This document shows positions 18,990-29,100 of a DNA stretch of 64,000 bases, in pieces. The DNA is from Ketogulonicigenium vulgare WSH-001 (lineage in GTDB: Bacteria > Pseudomonadota > Alphaproteobacteria > Rhodobacterales > Rhodobacteraceae), in assembly GCF_000223375.1 (NCBI RefSeq), contig NC_017384.1, positions 2,358,501-2,422,500 of the forward strand. Direction: 5' to 3'. Position 1 is the stretch's first letter; the number at the start of each line of letters is the position of its first letter. The position numbers were made by a program, and so were the translations under genes. The notes under the pieces were generated by a model that was not told the origin of the DNA, made no database searches, and saw only the letters and a program-made list of their open reading frames with translations.

Positions 18990-19671
18990 AATCGTAATGG
19001 ATACAGAAACCACCGGGTTCGAGCCTGAGACCGGTGACCGTATCGTCGAAATCGGCTGTGTCGAGCTGCTGAACCATCTGCCGACGGGCCGCACCTATCA
19101 CCAATACATCAACCCTCAGCGTGACATGCCCGAAGATGCGTTCAAGGTGCATGGCCTGAGTGCCGAATTCCTGTCGGACAAACCGCTTTTTGCGCAAGTT
19201 GCACAGGATTTTCTGGATTTCATCGGCGATGCGAACCTTGTGATCCACAATGCGGCGTTTGACGTGAAATTCCTGAACGCCGAACTGGGCTGGGTGAAAA
19301 AGCCGCTGATCGCACCTGCACGCGCGGTGGATACGCTGCTGATCGCGCGCAGACGCTTTCCGGGGGCGCAGAACTCGCTGGATGCCCTTTGCCGCCGCTT
19401 TGGCATCGACAATTCAAAACGCACCTTGCACGGCGCGCTGCTGGATAGTGAAATTCTGGCAGAGGTTTATCTAGAGCTGATCGGCGGGCGTCAGCCCGAC
19501 TTTGGCCTTTCAGCGGCGGCGAGCACGCCCGCTCAGGGCAATGTCACGCGCAGCGCATGGCGCCCACAGCCGCGCCCTAACCCCCTGCCAACACGTCTGA
19601 CTGAGGATGAGGCCAAGGCCCACGCCGCCTTTGTCGAGAAACTCGGGCCAGAGGCGGCGTGGAATTCGTAA
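18982..19671 (+). CDS. dnaQ: DNA polymerase III epsilon subunit (proofreading exonuclease)
   Basis: A 229-residue 3'-5' exonuclease that proofreads for the replicative polymerase. The DEDDh motifs are MDTETTG (ExoI, residues 6-12), HNAAFDVKFLN (ExoII) and HGALLDSEILAEVYLEL (ExoIII). A proline-rich C-terminal part probably binds the alpha subunit. The start lies within coaE, behind AGGTGAGG. The stop directly abuts the convergent secB stop with no gap. Confidence 0.95.
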   Translation: MREIVMDTETTGFEPETGDRIVEIGCVELLNHLPTGRTYHQYINPQRDMPEDAFKVHGLSAEFLSDKPLFAQVAQDFLDFIGDANLVIHNAAFDVKFLNAELGWVKKPLIAPARAVDTLLIARRRFPGAQNSLDALCRRFGIDNSKRTLHGALLDSEILAEVYLELIGGRQPDFGLSAAASTPAQGNVTRSAWRPQPRPNPLPTRLTEDEAKAHAAFVEKLGPEAAWNS

Positions 19672-20199
19672 TTACTGGATCGTCTGCGGCGCGGGTTCTG
19701 CGCCTTCTTTTGCAGCGGCGGCGCGGCGCGCCAGCTCGTTGCGGTACAGACCAAAGAAGTCGATCATATCGAGATTCACGGTCGGGAAGCCGCCATCACG
19801 CGCAACATCCGCCACGATGCGGCGCACGAACGGGAAGGTGATGCGCGGGCATTCTACCAGCAGATAGGGGTGCAGCTGTTCAGCGGGCACGCCTTCGATG
19901 TGGAAGACGCCGGCATATTCCAGCTCCAGCACGAATAGCACTTCGTTCGAGCCCGACGTTTTCGACGTCAGGTTCAGCTTGGTGATGACTTCGTATTGGG
20001 TATCCGACCGCTTGCGCGCATCCAGTGAAACCTGCACCTGCAATTCGGGCTGCGGGGTGCCGGTGATGCCTTTGCGGGCGACGACGTTTTCAAACGACAG
20101 GTCGCGGATATATTGCGTCAGGATGCGCGTGTTGACGCGAACCGGTTCGCCCGCGGCGGGTGCTGCGCCTTGCGGCGTGGTTTCGGGGCTATCGGACAT
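19672..20199 (-). CDS. secB: Protein-export chaperone SecB
   Basis: A 175-residue tetrameric chaperone that keeps preproteins unfolded and delivers them to SecA. The core (residues 22-160: ILTQYIRDLSFEN, then HPYLLVECPRITFPFVRRIVADVARDGGFP) is strongly conserved, flanked by Ala/Pro-rich tails. It is transcribed alone or with fxsA, which follows at some distance in the same direction upstream; the gap of 76 bases before it contains nothing else recognisable. Confidence 0.95.
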   Translation of the reverse strand: MSDSPETTPQGAAPAAGEPVRVNTRILTQYIRDLSFENVVARKGITGTPQPELQVQVSLDARKRSDTQYEVITKLNLTSKTSGSNEVLFVLELEYAGVFHIEGVPAEQLHPYLLVECPRITFPFVRRIVADVARDGGFPTVNLDMIDFFGLYRNELARRAAAAKEGAEPAPQTIQ

Positions 20200-20275
20200 T
20201 GTTTTTCTCCGGCCTGATAAGGGTCGCCACAGTGGTAGCGGTTAGGGCAAGGGGCTTCAATGCCTATCGCCTGCC

Positions 20276-20788
20276 TTATTTCTGATCATCCTGCGGGTGT
20301 TGCCGCCAGACCGAATTCTCGTTCGCCGCGCCGCCAACCTGCGGGGCGCGCGTATCAACTTCGGTAAACTCTCCGTCAATGACGCCCTCGTTGCGCCCAT
20401 GGGCGGCGCCATAGCTGGCGGTGCGGATGTTCAGGCGGCTTTGCAGGCGCTGCCACAGAAACTGGCGTACCGCAGGGATCAGCAGCACCGCACCCAGCGC
20501 AGAGCTGACAAGGCCCGGAACGATCAACAGACCGCTGGCGAATGCCTTTAATGTGCCGTCGCCCATCTGCTGGACAGGGTTTTCACGTCCCCCGCGCGCA
20601 GCAAAGGCGAAACCGCTTTGCATGGCCTGTGCGGCCTGCAGGCCCAGACGGCGCAGCGTCCAGACACCTAAAGCCGTTGACCCCAGCACCAACAGCAATG
20701 TCAGCCCCACACCTATTTCGCTGCCGATCATCACAAAGGCAGCGATCTCGATCAGGATCAGGGCTGGGAACAGCCAAAATAAAGGCAT
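20276..20788 (-). CDS. fxsA: FxsA-family membrane protein
   Basis: A 170-residue inner-membrane protein. Hydrophobic segments lie near residues 3-20, 25-45 and 75-100, and the cytoplasmic tail is polar. E. coli FxsA overproduction suppresses F exclusion of phage T7; its ordinary role is unknown. The start at 20788 was chosen because GGAGAGAG precedes it and the homologous region begins MPLFWLFPALILIEI. The fxsA-secB pair and the divergent Tim44-like gene are a familiar Rhodobacteraceae arrangement. Confidence 0.85.
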   Translation of the reverse strand: MPLFWLFPALILIEIAAFVMIGSEIGVGLTLLLVLGSTALGVWTLRRLGLQAAQAMQSGFAFAARGGRENPVQQMGDGTLKAFASGLLIVPGLVSSALGAVLLIPAVRQFLWQRLQSRLNIRTASYGAAHGRNEGVIDGEFTEVDTRAPQVGGAANENSVWRQHPQDDQK

Positions 20789-20924
20789 CTCTCTCTCCGA
20801 GCTTTCGGGTATTTCCCGTTGGGCAAAAGGTAGACTTGCGTCAAGCTGATGCATAGATAGGTGCGAACAGTAGATTTTACCACATCCGGCCCCTTCTGCG
20901 GGCCGAAAGCGGGAAAGGGACCAC

Positions 20925-21584
20925 ATGAACTCTCCGATCATCCAGATCATCATCCTCGCTGCGATCGCGATTTTCCTGATCCTGCGCCTGCGATCGGTGC
21001 TGGGGTCACGTGACGGGTTCGAAAAGCCGATTGCGCAGGTCCCCCCCGAAGAAGCGCGCAAGCGTCCGACCCTGGATGTGATCGAGGGCGGCCCCGACCG
21101 TGATATCGTCGATCATGTCCCCGAAGGTAGCGCCACCGCCTTGATCATCGGCCAGATGAAAAAGGCCGAGCCCAGCTTTAGCCTTAGCGAATTCCTGTCC
21201 GGCTCGCGCGGGGCCTATGAGATGATCCTGATGGCGTTCGAGCGGGGTGATATCGAACCCGTGCGCGGCTTTATCGCGCCCGAGGTTTTTGATGCCTTCG
21301 CGGGTGTGATTGCTGACCGCCAGGCCCGCGGCCTTAAAGTCGAGGCGCATTTCATCGGTATCCGCGACGTTGGTCTGGATGATGCCGCCTTTGATCCCGC
21401 TACGGGCGAGGCAGAGCTAGTCGTCCGCTTTGTCGCCGAGATGACATCCGTGGTGCGCGATGCCGATGGCACCGTTGTCGAGGGCGCACCTGATGTTGCA
21501 AAACGCCAGAAAGACGTCTGGACCTTTGCCCGCAAGATGGGCGCGTCCGATCCGAACTGGACGCTGGTTGCGACGGGCGGTTGA
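20925..21584 (+). CDS. Tim44/TimA-like membrane-anchored protein
   Basis: 219 residues with one N-terminal membrane anchor (about 4-22, IIQIIILAAIAIFLILRL), a variable linker and a C-terminal Tim44-like domain (about 85-219, including AYEMILMAFERGDIEPVRGFIAPEVFDAFAGVI). In mitochondria the related domain of Tim44 tethers the import motor to the inner membrane; bacterial members are thought to work at the membrane, but the partner is unknown. It is followed after six bases by the Smr gene. In many relatives a MltA-type murein transglycosylase gene lies between the two; none is present here. Confidence 0.85.
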   Translation: MNSPIIQIIILAAIAIFLILRLRSVLGSRDGFEKPIAQVPPEEARKRPTLDVIEGGPDRDIVDHVPEGSATALIIGQMKKAEPSFSLSEFLSGSRGAYEMILMAFERGDIEPVRGFIAPEVFDAFAGVIADRQARGLKVEAHFIGIRDVGLDDAAFDPATGEAELVVRFVAEMTSVVRDADGTVVEGAPDVAKRQKDVWTFARKMGASDPNWTLVATGG

Positions 21585-21590
21585 TGTGGG

Positions 21591-22202
21591 ATGGCGCGGC
21601 GTGGTCGCAATGCAAGCGCGGATGAGCGCGCCCTTTGGGATCTCGTCACGCGGCGCGATACGCGCCTAAAGCTGGACAAAAGCGGCTTCACGCCGCTTGC
21701 CAGCCCGATGAAAGCACCGGTTGTGGTTGATGTGCCCGCGCCGGTGTTCACGCCTTTGGCCCCGGCGCCGTTCCGGTTGGGGCAAAAGGCGGGCACGAAA
21801 AAGCCCAGGCATGACATCGCCCCCCCGATCCATGAAAGCCTGTCGCGTGCACCGCTGCAGATGGATGCGAAAACCCACAAGACCATGGTGCGCGGCAAGC
21901 TGCACCCCGAGGGGCGCATCGATCTGCATGGCATGACCATGGACGAGGCGCATCCTGCCTTGCTGTCCTTCATCGCCCATTCGCATATGATGGGACGCCG
22001 GTTGGTTCTGGTGATCACCGGCAAAGGCAAACAGCGCGAGGAATTTGCGCCGATGCCGTCCCGCATGGGTGTGCTGCGCCACGCGGTGCCGCAATGGCTG
22101 CGCATGGCACCCCTGCATGGAATGGTATTAGAGGTGCGCCCAGCCCACATCAGCCACGGGGGCATGGGCGCCTATTACGTCTACTTGCGCCGCCGTCGTT
22201 AG
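21591..22202 (+). CDS. Smr-domain protein (MutS2-type nuclease domain)
   Basis: 203 residues with a disordered Pro-rich N-terminal half and a C-terminal Smr domain from about residue 105: IDLHGMTMDEA (the DxH motif), LVLVITGKGK (the TGxG motif) and a basic C-terminus. Smr domains nick branched or single-stranded nucleic acid. The cellular task of stand-alone Smr proteins of this type is not settled. The stop overlaps the convergent deoxyribosyltransferase-like gene by four bases. Confidence 0.85.
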   Translation: MARRGRNASADERALWDLVTRRDTRLKLDKSGFTPLASPMKAPVVVDVPAPVFTPLAPAPFRLGQKAGTKKPRHDIAPPIHESLSRAPLQMDAKTHKTMVRGKLHPEGRIDLHGMTMDEAHPALLSFIAHSHMMGRRLVLVITGKGKQREEFAPMPSRMGVLRHAVPQWLRMAPLHGMVLEVRPAHISHGGMGAYYVYLRRRR

Positions 22203-22777
22203 GCGTTCAGCGCATCGCGCGCCGCTCTCAAAGCTTCTTCATAGACCGTCAGGTCAGATGTCGGCAGCAGCACATCGCCCGCGGGGCGCAGCACTTTGCC
22301 GCCGCGCGACAAAATTCCGCCGTCCAGCATCAGATTATCGGCAAAGCCATGCGCCTCGACCGATTGGCCATCAACTGTTGCGCGCATATGGCCGGTGTCG
22401 TCCATCGCCACCTCGCCCTTATACCATTCATCCGCCGTCCGCGGGCCAAAGTCGCGCGGGTCGTTGGTATAGGCAAAGACCGGGCGTTCCAGCGCGCAGA
22501 AAAAGCCGACCTCGAATGCGGTGCCGGGGTCGATGCTGACACCGCGAAACGGGGTCATATTGGCGATCATCACCTGGGCCCGTTGCATCACCTGTTCGTT
22601 GATGCGGGCGATGGCGATGCCCGCTTCGCGTTTGTCAGCGGGCAAGGTGCCAAAGCCAAGGCCGGGGCCGATCACGTCAAATCCGTAATCGGCGGCCATT
22701 TCACGTTTGCGGGCCAGCACAGCTTTGGCATCGGGGTAGAACACCTCGGGGCCGGCGATATAGAGCGTTTTGGTCAT
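22199..22777 (-). CDS. Nucleoside 2-deoxyribosyltransferase-like protein
   Basis: 192 residues starting at 22777 (MTKTLYIAGPEVFYPDAK). The N-terminal YIAGPEVF and the central VMIANMTPFRGVSIDPGTAFEVGFFCAL (residues about 69-97) match the nucleoside 2-deoxyribosyltransferase fold; the catalytic glutamate is the Glu in FEVGF. Such enzymes move deoxyribose between bases, and others are 5'-monophosphate N-glycosidases, so the substrate is uncertain. A start at 22852 would overlap hslU and is unlikely. Confidence 0.8.
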   Translation of the reverse strand: MTKTLYIAGPEVFYPDAKAVLARKREMAADYGFDVIGPGLGFGTLPADKREAGIAIARINEQVMQRAQVMIANMTPFRGVSIDPGTAFEVGFFCALERPVFAYTNDPRDFGPRTADEWYKGEVAMDDTGHMRATVDGQSVEAHGFADNLMLDGGILSRGGKVLRPAGDVLLPTSDLTVYEEALRAARDALNA

Positions 22778-22790
22778 AGAGGCCTGATGG

Positions 22791-24092
22791 TTAAAGGACG
22801 TAACGGCTGAGGTCGCTTTGGCGTGCAAGCTGCCCCAGATGGCGGTCAACATAGGCGCCGTCGATCACCACCTGTTGCCCCGATTGCTCGGGCGCGTCAA
22901 ACGACAGATCCTCGAACACGCGCTCAATGACCGTATAAAGGCGGCGGGCGCCAATGTTTTCGACGCTTTGGTTCACTTCGGCGGCGATGCGGGCGATGGC
23001 GGCGATGCCGTCTTCGGTAAAGCTGACATCGACGTCCTCGGTCGCCATCAAGGCGGTGTATTGGCGGGTCAGGGCGTTCTCCGTCTCGGTCAGGATGCGG
23101 ATGAAATCATCCTCGGTCAGGGCCGTCAGCTCGACGCGGATCGGCAGGCGACCCTGCAACTCGGGCAGCAGATCCGAAGGCTTTGCAACGTGAAACGCGC
23201 CCGACGCAATGAACAGGATATGGTCGGTTTTCACCGGCCCATGTTTGGTCGAAACCGTCGTCCCCTCGATCAGCGGCAGCAGATCGCGCTGGACACCCTC
23301 GCGGCTGACATCGGCACCGCGCGCATCACTGCGGGCGGCAACTTTGTCGATTTCATCAATGAAAACAATGCCGGACTCTTGCACGGCTTTCAGCGCAGCG
23401 ACCTTCACCGCCTCATCGTCAAGCAGCTTGTCGGCTTCGTCATTCAGCAGCGCATCATGGCTTTCTGCGACGGTCAGCCGCTTTTTCACGCGGCGCGCAC
23501 CAAAAGCTTTGCCAAAGATATCGCCCAGATTGACCATATTCCCCATGCCGGGCTGTCCGGGCAGCTCGAACTGTGGCTGGGCGGCGGTATCGGGCACCTC
23601 GATCTCGATTTCAGTGCCGTCCAACTCGCCGTTGCGCAGCTTTTGGCGGAACATCTCGCGGGTCTGCTCGCGCGCGCCTTCGCCTGCGATCGCGCTGATA
23701 ACGCGTTCTTCGGCGCTCGCAACGGCACGCTGGCGCACATCGGCGCGCATATATTCACGGGTCTCGATAATGGCGGCATCGACCAGATCGCGGATGATCT
23801 GTTCCACGTCACGGCCAACATAGCCGACCTCGGTGAACTTGGTCGCCTCGACCTTAATAAAGGGTGCGCGCGCCAGTTTCGCCAAGCGGCGAGAGATTTC
23901 GGTTTTACCAACGCCGGTCGGCCCGATCATCAGGATGTTCTTTGGATAAACCTCGTCGCGCATCGCATCATCCAGATGATTGCGCCGCCAGCGGCTGCGC
24001 AGCGCGACGGCAACGGCGCGTTTGGCATCATGCTGGCCGACGATATGGCGATCCAGCGCGGCGACAATCTGGCGGGGAGTTAGGTCGGTCAT
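22791..24092 (-). CDS. hslU: HslU, ATPase of the HslUV protease
   Basis: A 433-residue AAA+ unfoldase that feeds proteins to HslV. Walker A is [15 protein letters not shown] near residues 51-65; [23 protein letters not shown] follows. The I domain sits around residues 110-230 and Walker B is [13 protein letters not shown]. The second ATG (24092) is preferred because GGAAG is seven bases before it. The C-terminal end LSRYVL matches the HslU tail that docks in HslV. hslV lies directly upstream in the same operon. Confidence 0.97.
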   Translation of the reverse strand: MTDLTPRQIVAALDRHIVGQHDAKRAVAVALRSRWRRNHLDDAMRDEVYPKNILMIGPTGVGKTEISRRLAKLARAPFIKVEATKFTEVGYVGRDVEQIIRDLVDAAIIETREYMRADVRQRAVASAEERVISAIAGEGAREQTREMFRQKLRNGELDGTEIEIEVPDTAAQPQFELPGQPGMGNMVNLGDIFGKAFGARRVKKRLTVAESHDALLNDEADKLLDDEAVKVAALKAVQESGIVFIDEIDKVAARSDARGADVSREGVQRDLLPLIEGTTVSTKHGPVKTDHILFIASGAFHVAKPSDLLPELQGRLPIRVELTALTEDDFIRILTETENALTRQYTALMATEDVDVSFTEDGIAAIARIAAEVNQSVENIGARRLYTVIERVFEDLSFDAPEQSGQQVVIDGAYVDRHLGQLARQSDLSRYVL

Positions 24093-24109
24093 TGTCATTC
24101 TTCCGATAT

Positions 24110-24694
24110 TCAGGCGGGCAACAGATCGGGGTTTTTCGGGGCTGACAGCTGTTCCAGCGTCACGTTCCCATTGGTGTAAACACAGATCTCGGCCGCAATT
24201 GACATGGCGCGGCGGGCGATATTCTCGGCATCAAGATCGGTCGACATCAGCGCGCGGGCAGCGGCAAGGGCATAGTTCCCGCCCGATCCGATGGCGGCGA
24301 CATCATGTTCCGGCTCTAGCACGTCGCCTGCGCCGGTGACGACCAGCAGCGCATCACCATCGGTGACGATCAGCATCGCCTCTAGCTTTTGCAGGTATTT
24401 ATCGGTGCGCCAGTCTTTGGCGAGTTCGACACAGGCACGGGCCATCTGGCCGGGGGCGGCCTCTAACTTGCGCTCAAGCCGTTCCAGCAGCGTGAAGGCA
24501 TCTGCGGTCGATCCGGCAAAGCCGACCAGCACGGGGCGACCACCGGGGTTCAGGCGGCGCACCTTGCGGGCGGTGCCTTTGATCACGGTCTGGCCAAGGC
24601 TGACCTGACCATCGCCCGCGATGACCACTTTGCCATTCTTGCGCACGCCGATGATCGTCGTGCCGTGCCAGCCGGGAAAATCACTTTGGCTCAT
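24110..24694 (-). CDS. hslV: HslV, peptidase subunit of the HslUV protease
   Basis: A 194-residue N-terminal nucleophile hydrolase of the proteasome beta type. The mature chain begins [23 protein letters not shown], so an 11-residue propeptide before Thr12 is likely removed to expose the catalytic threonine; Lys33-type and Gly segments are present further on ([21 protein letters not shown]). It precedes hslU by 17 bases. HslUV degrades misfolded and regulatory proteins in the cytosol. Confidence 0.97.
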   Translation of the reverse strand: MSQSDFPGWHGTTIIGVRKNGKVVIAGDGQVSLGQTVIKGTARKVRRLNPGGRPVLVGFAGSTADAFTLLERLERKLEAAPGQMARACVELAKDWRTDKYLQKLEAMLIVTDGDALLVVTGAGDVLEPEHDVAAIGSGGNYALAAARALMSTDLDAENIARRAMSIAAEICVYTNGNVTLEQLSAPKNPDLLPA

Positions 24695-24825
24695 CGGGCT
24701 CTCCTTTAATCCTTGGGGGACATATGCGCATGAATGACCGAAAGGAAAAGGGGCGCGCGGATAGGGGCTTGAAACTGGGCGCGATCAGGGTGGAAATGGG
24801 GCGAAATTCCGCGAAAGGACCCCGG

Positions 24826-25782
24826 ATGCCCAACGATCGCCGCGCCATTATCATCGACACCGACCCATCGCCCGATGATGCCGTAACCTTCTTGATGGCG
24901 CTGGGATCGCCCGATGAAATTGACCTGCTGGCGATTACGACAGTGGGTGGCAATGTGCCGCTGCATTACACCACCCGCAACGCGCTGATGGCGCTAGAGC
25001 TGGTGAACCGCACCGATGTGCCGGTCTATAAAGGTGCCGAGGGCCCGCTGATGGTGCCGCTTGAGACCGCCGAACATGTCCATGGCCGCACGGGTTTCGA
25101 CGGCTATGACCTGCCCGAACCCAAAGCCACCGCCGCCGCGGGCTTTGCCCCCGAAAAAATCGTCGAGCTGGTCATGTCCCGCCCCAAGGGCACGGTGACA
25201 CTGGCCTGTCTTGCGCCCCTGACCAACATCGCATTGGCGATGCTGCTCGAGCCGAAACTGGCCGGCCACCTGCGCGAGATTGTCCTGATGGGCGGCGCGC
25301 GCACCGAGGGTGGCAATATCACCCCCGCCGCCGAATATAACATCTATGCCGACCCCGAGGCCGCTTGGCGCGTGATGAACAGCGGCGTGCCGGTGGTGAT
25401 GATCCCGCTGGATTGCACGCATAAGGCGCTGACGACCACGCCCCGCATGAATGCGCTGCGCGCCTATCCCCAGCCGCATATCGAGCCGTTCTATCACCTG
25501 CTGATTGCGAACAAGGCCTATAACGCGCGTCAGGACGGCACCGATGGCGGCCCGCTGCACGACCCGACCGTGGTCGCCTATATCCTGCGCCCCGAGATTT
25601 TCGCGGGCCGTCATGTGAATGTGGAGATTGCGCTGCAGGCGCCCACGCGCGGTATGACCGTCGTCGATTGGCGCAGCGTGACGGGCAAGCCCGCGAATGC
25701 GCTTTATCTGCCGGATATCGATGCCGACGCCTATTATGCGCTGGTCTGGGAACGTTTGGCCGCAGCCTATCGTCCCGTGTAA
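24826..25782 (+). CDS. Purine/pyrimidine nucleoside hydrolase (IunH type)
   Basis: 318 residues starting at 24826, behind AAAGGA. The calcium-binding aspartate cluster IIIDTDPSPDDAVTFLMAL (residues about 8-26) and GGNVPLHYTTRNALMALELV, MGGARTEGGNITPAAEYNIYADPEAAWRVM (Asn/Asp in the active site) and HDPTVVAY are family signatures. The enzyme cleaves the N-glycosidic bond of nucleosides to ribose and base for salvage. DTDPSPDD departs slightly from the usual DTDxGxDD, with Ser for Gly; whether this matters is unknown. Confidence 0.88.
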   Translation: MPNDRRAIIIDTDPSPDDAVTFLMALGSPDEIDLLAITTVGGNVPLHYTTRNALMALELVNRTDVPVYKGAEGPLMVPLETAEHVHGRTGFDGYDLPEPKATAAAGFAPEKIVELVMSRPKGTVTLACLAPLTNIALAMLLEPKLAGHLREIVLMGGARTEGGNITPAAEYNIYADPEAAWRVMNSGVPVVMIPLDCTHKALTTTPRMNALRAYPQPHIEPFYHLLIANKAYNARQDGTDGGPLHDPTVVAYILRPEIFAGRHVNVEIALQAPTRGMTVVDWRSVTGKPANALYLPDIDADAYYALVWERLAAAYRPV

Positions 25783-25787
25783 TGAAA

Positions 25788-25811
25788 AGGGCCGCCCCAT
25801 CGGGCGGCCCT
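25788..25811. terminator. Bidirectional terminator between the nucleoside hydrolase and trxA
   Basis: GGGCCGCC (25789-25796) pairs with GGCGGCCC (25803-25810), extended by one inner pair, with a short loop. It is flanked by an A-run on the left and a T-containing run on the right, so it can serve both convergent genes. Confidence 0.75.
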
Positions 25812-25817
25812 AGATCT

Positions 25818-26144
25818 TTAGACCGACTCGTCGATCCAGGATTTCAGCGCAGCTTTGGGCGCAGCGCCGGCACGGGTCGAGACGATCTTGCCTTCTTTAA
25901 AGATGAACAGCGCAGGGATGCCGCGAATGCCGAGGGCCGAGGCAATGCCCGGGTTCTCGTCCACGTTCACCTTTGCGATCTTCACATTCTCGCCGTATTC
26001 GCTGGCCAGCTCTTCCAAAGCCGGACCGATCATACGGCAAGGGCCACACCATTCGGCCCAGAAATCAACAACGACAGGCACATCTGCGTTCACGACGTCC
26101 TGCTCAAAGCTGGAATCGGTAACGGCGACGGTATTTTTGGACAT
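25818..26144 (-). CDS. trxA: Thioredoxin 1
   Basis: A 108-residue general dithiol reductant. The active site is WCGPC with cysteines 33 and 36, preceded by [13 protein letters not shown] and followed by the cis-proline segment [11 protein letters not shown]. It lies 36 bases downstream of addA in the leftward direction, with the order tsaE-addB-addA-trxA common in this group. Confidence 0.97.
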   Translation of the reverse strand: MSKNTVAVTDSSFEQDVVNADVPVVVDFWAEWCGPCRMIGPALEELASEYGENVKIAKVNVDENPGIASALGIRGIPALFIFKEGKIVSTRAGAAPKAALKSWIDESV

Positions 26145-26180
26145 GTTTCCCTCCTTTGGGTGGGGGCGATAAATCTTGCA

Positions 26181-29100
26181 CTACAGGTAGGGCTGGGGGG
26201 CCATAGCGTCAAGGGCGCGTCCCAGCGCCCCAGACGCGGCAGTTGGATCAACCTGCATCAACTGACCGCTTGCCGTCCAGAGGATGCGCACATCAATCAC
26301 ACGATCGGGATAAATCGCCGCCAGCATCGCGTGGTAGGCGCCCATCTGGCGCAAGATCCCCTCGGGGATCTGGGCGGGCGAGGCGGGCGCGATGCGATTG
26401 GTTTTGAAATCAATCGCCGTGACGCGGGCTGGGGTGACCTGCAGCCGGTCGATGATCCCGTGCAGGCGCTGGCCGCCAACCGCCGCACTCAACGCCACCT
26501 CGGGCAGGCTGTCACCGCCAAACAGGATCGCATTATCCGGGTTCTCGAGGATGGCCAGCGCATCAGCAACAAGATCAGCGGCGGGGCCTGCCAGCGCGTG
26601 ATCCTCGACCAGATTGATCAATTGGGTGCCATGCGCCTGCCGCTGCGCCGGTGCGATCTGCGGCAGATGTTCCAGCAAGAGGTGAATGATCGTGCCGCGC
26701 AGCTTTGCGACCTCTTGTAAGGCGTCATCCGGCACGGATTGCTCCTCTGGCACGATCTTTGCGCCGCCCAGATCGGAAGGCGACAGTGCCTGTGCCGCTG
26801 CAACTGGCATGTCGGGAACTGCGCCGGTCAAAATCGCGTCTGAGACCGGGGCAGGTGATGCGGCGGTCGTTTGGGATGGCGCTGCGACGGGCAGGCCATC
26901 CCAATCGCCATGTGCAAGCCGCATGCCGCGCGGGCCCTGCACCGTATCGAGCGCCTTCATTGCATCCTCGACCAGCCCATACCAGCTATCGCTGCCTTCA
27001 CCCGTCTCGCCCGCGGCACAGACGATCAGCCAGCTTTCAGCGCGGGTCAGCGCGACATACAAGAGGCGCAGGCTCTCGTCCGCGCGCGCCTCGGCCGAGG
27101 CCTCGCGCAGCGCCTGCACCGCGGCAGGCGCGGGGCTGCTGGGCCAGAGCGCCATGCCATCAGGGTGAAGCGCGATCGTGCCGTCATTGCTGGGGCGGCG
27201 TTTGGCGGTGTCGGGCATGATGACGATCGGGGATTCGAGCCCCTTTGATCCATGCACCGTCATCACGCGGATCTGGTCCGCGCCGCTGCCCAATTGGCGT
27301 TTAATCTCTAGCTCATCCGCCTCCATCCATTCGATGAAACCGGTGAGGCTGGGGATATTGCCTTCCTCATAGGCCAAAGCCTGCGCCAGCAGCGCGTCGA
27401 TGCCGTCCTCGGCCTCGGTCCCCAGCCGCGCCAGCAAGCGGCGGCGGCCATCATGGCGCAGCAGCAGCCGGTTGATCAGATCATAGGGGCGCAGGAAATC
27501 GGCCTGATCGCGCAGGTCGTTCAACATCGCCAAAGTGTCAGCATGATCGGCACTGCGCAGGGCCTGCCACAGCGGCGCGCCTTTGGGGCGGTGATGGGCA
27601 AGGGTGAACAGCATCTGTTCGTTCCACCCCAGCAGCGGCGATTTCAGCGCGGCCGCCAGCGACAGGTCATCCTCGGCAAGGCTGAGGAATTTGATCAGCG
27701 CCATGATATCGCGCACCGCAAGCTCTGCGCCAATCCGCAGCCGGTCGGCGCCCGCAACGCGAAGCCCGCGCGCCTTTAGCGCCGCGATCACATGTGCAAA
27801 AATATCGGAACGGCGCTGCACCAAGATCAGGATATCGCCCTCGGACACTTTGCGCCGGGTTTTGCCGTCGTGGTTCGGCAGATAGGCATTTGCGACCATA
27901 TCCGCGCAGGCATCGGCGACCTGATCGGCCAGAATGCGGCTGGGATGCGCCGGGCTTTGCAGGTCGACGGGAGCGAACCAATCGCCATTTTCGCGTTTGT
28001 CATCGGCCTTGGGGATGGCGGGCCATAGATCGACGCGGCCGGGCAGATCACCTTTGAACGCGATATGGGTCGAGATATCGCCAAGGCTGTCCTGACGCCC
28101 GACAAACACCGCATCCACCAGACGCAAGATCGCCCAGCTGGACCGAAAAGAATGCTCTAGCGCCAGCGTGTTCAACCCGCTGCCCGCATCGGAAAGGCGC
28201 GCCGCGAAATCGTCGCGCATCCGCTGGAATTCGCGCGGATCTGCGCCTTGGAACGAATAAATCGACTGCTTCATATCGCCGACGACAAAAATCGTCCGCG
28301 CCTCGGCCTTGCTGCGACCATCGCCCGCCGCAAATTCCTGCGCCAGCGCGGCGATGACCTGCCATTGCCGGGGCGAGGTGTCTTGCGCCTCGTCCACCAG
28401 AATATGGTCGATGCCGCCATCCAGCCGGAACAGCACCCATTGCGCGACAGCGGAATCTTGCAAAAGCGCGCGGGTCTTTTCGATCAGATCGTCAAAATCC
28501 AACTGCCCACTGAGCAGCTTTTCCGCCTCATAGGCGGGTACAAAGGCACGCGCGAAATCATCCAGCGCGATGGTTTTCTCTAGCGTATCCAAGCTGTTCA
28601 ACAGATCCAGCGCCGCAGCATAGCGGTCCATCCAATCAAAGACCGCCTCGGCAATCGGCTCCATCGCGGCGACGGCTTTGGCATGGTTCGCTTGCGGGAA
28701 CCGACCCGATTTCGAGGCCCCGTCGCTGAAGGTGAACAGCCGGTGCAGCACCGCCATATCATCCGCGCCGGGCGCGTCGAATTGCAGGCGGTTCAGTGCC
28801 GCGGCGAATTCGGTATAGGTCTTGGTCTGGCCCTGAAAAGCGGCGCTGATCTCTTGCGCCAACTGCCGGTCGCTGGGCTGGATCGCCAAGGTTAGCGCAT
28901 CATTGCGGCTGGCGGTCGCGGACAGGTTCAACGCGGCGCGTAGCGCAGCGTGATCGGCAGGGCCGATAAAGGCCTGACGGCGCGCGGTAATCGCGGCCAA
29001 CAGGCTGCTGAAACTACCACCCCCCAGATGCCGCATGACTCCATCAATCAGATCGCGCGCGGGACCAAGGGCCATGCGTTCGGCCACATCCTCGCGCAGC

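Noticed and set aside
21006..21018. GGTCACGTGACGG as a further parS site
   Set aside because: Only the CACGTG core matches; the flanks required for parS are missing.
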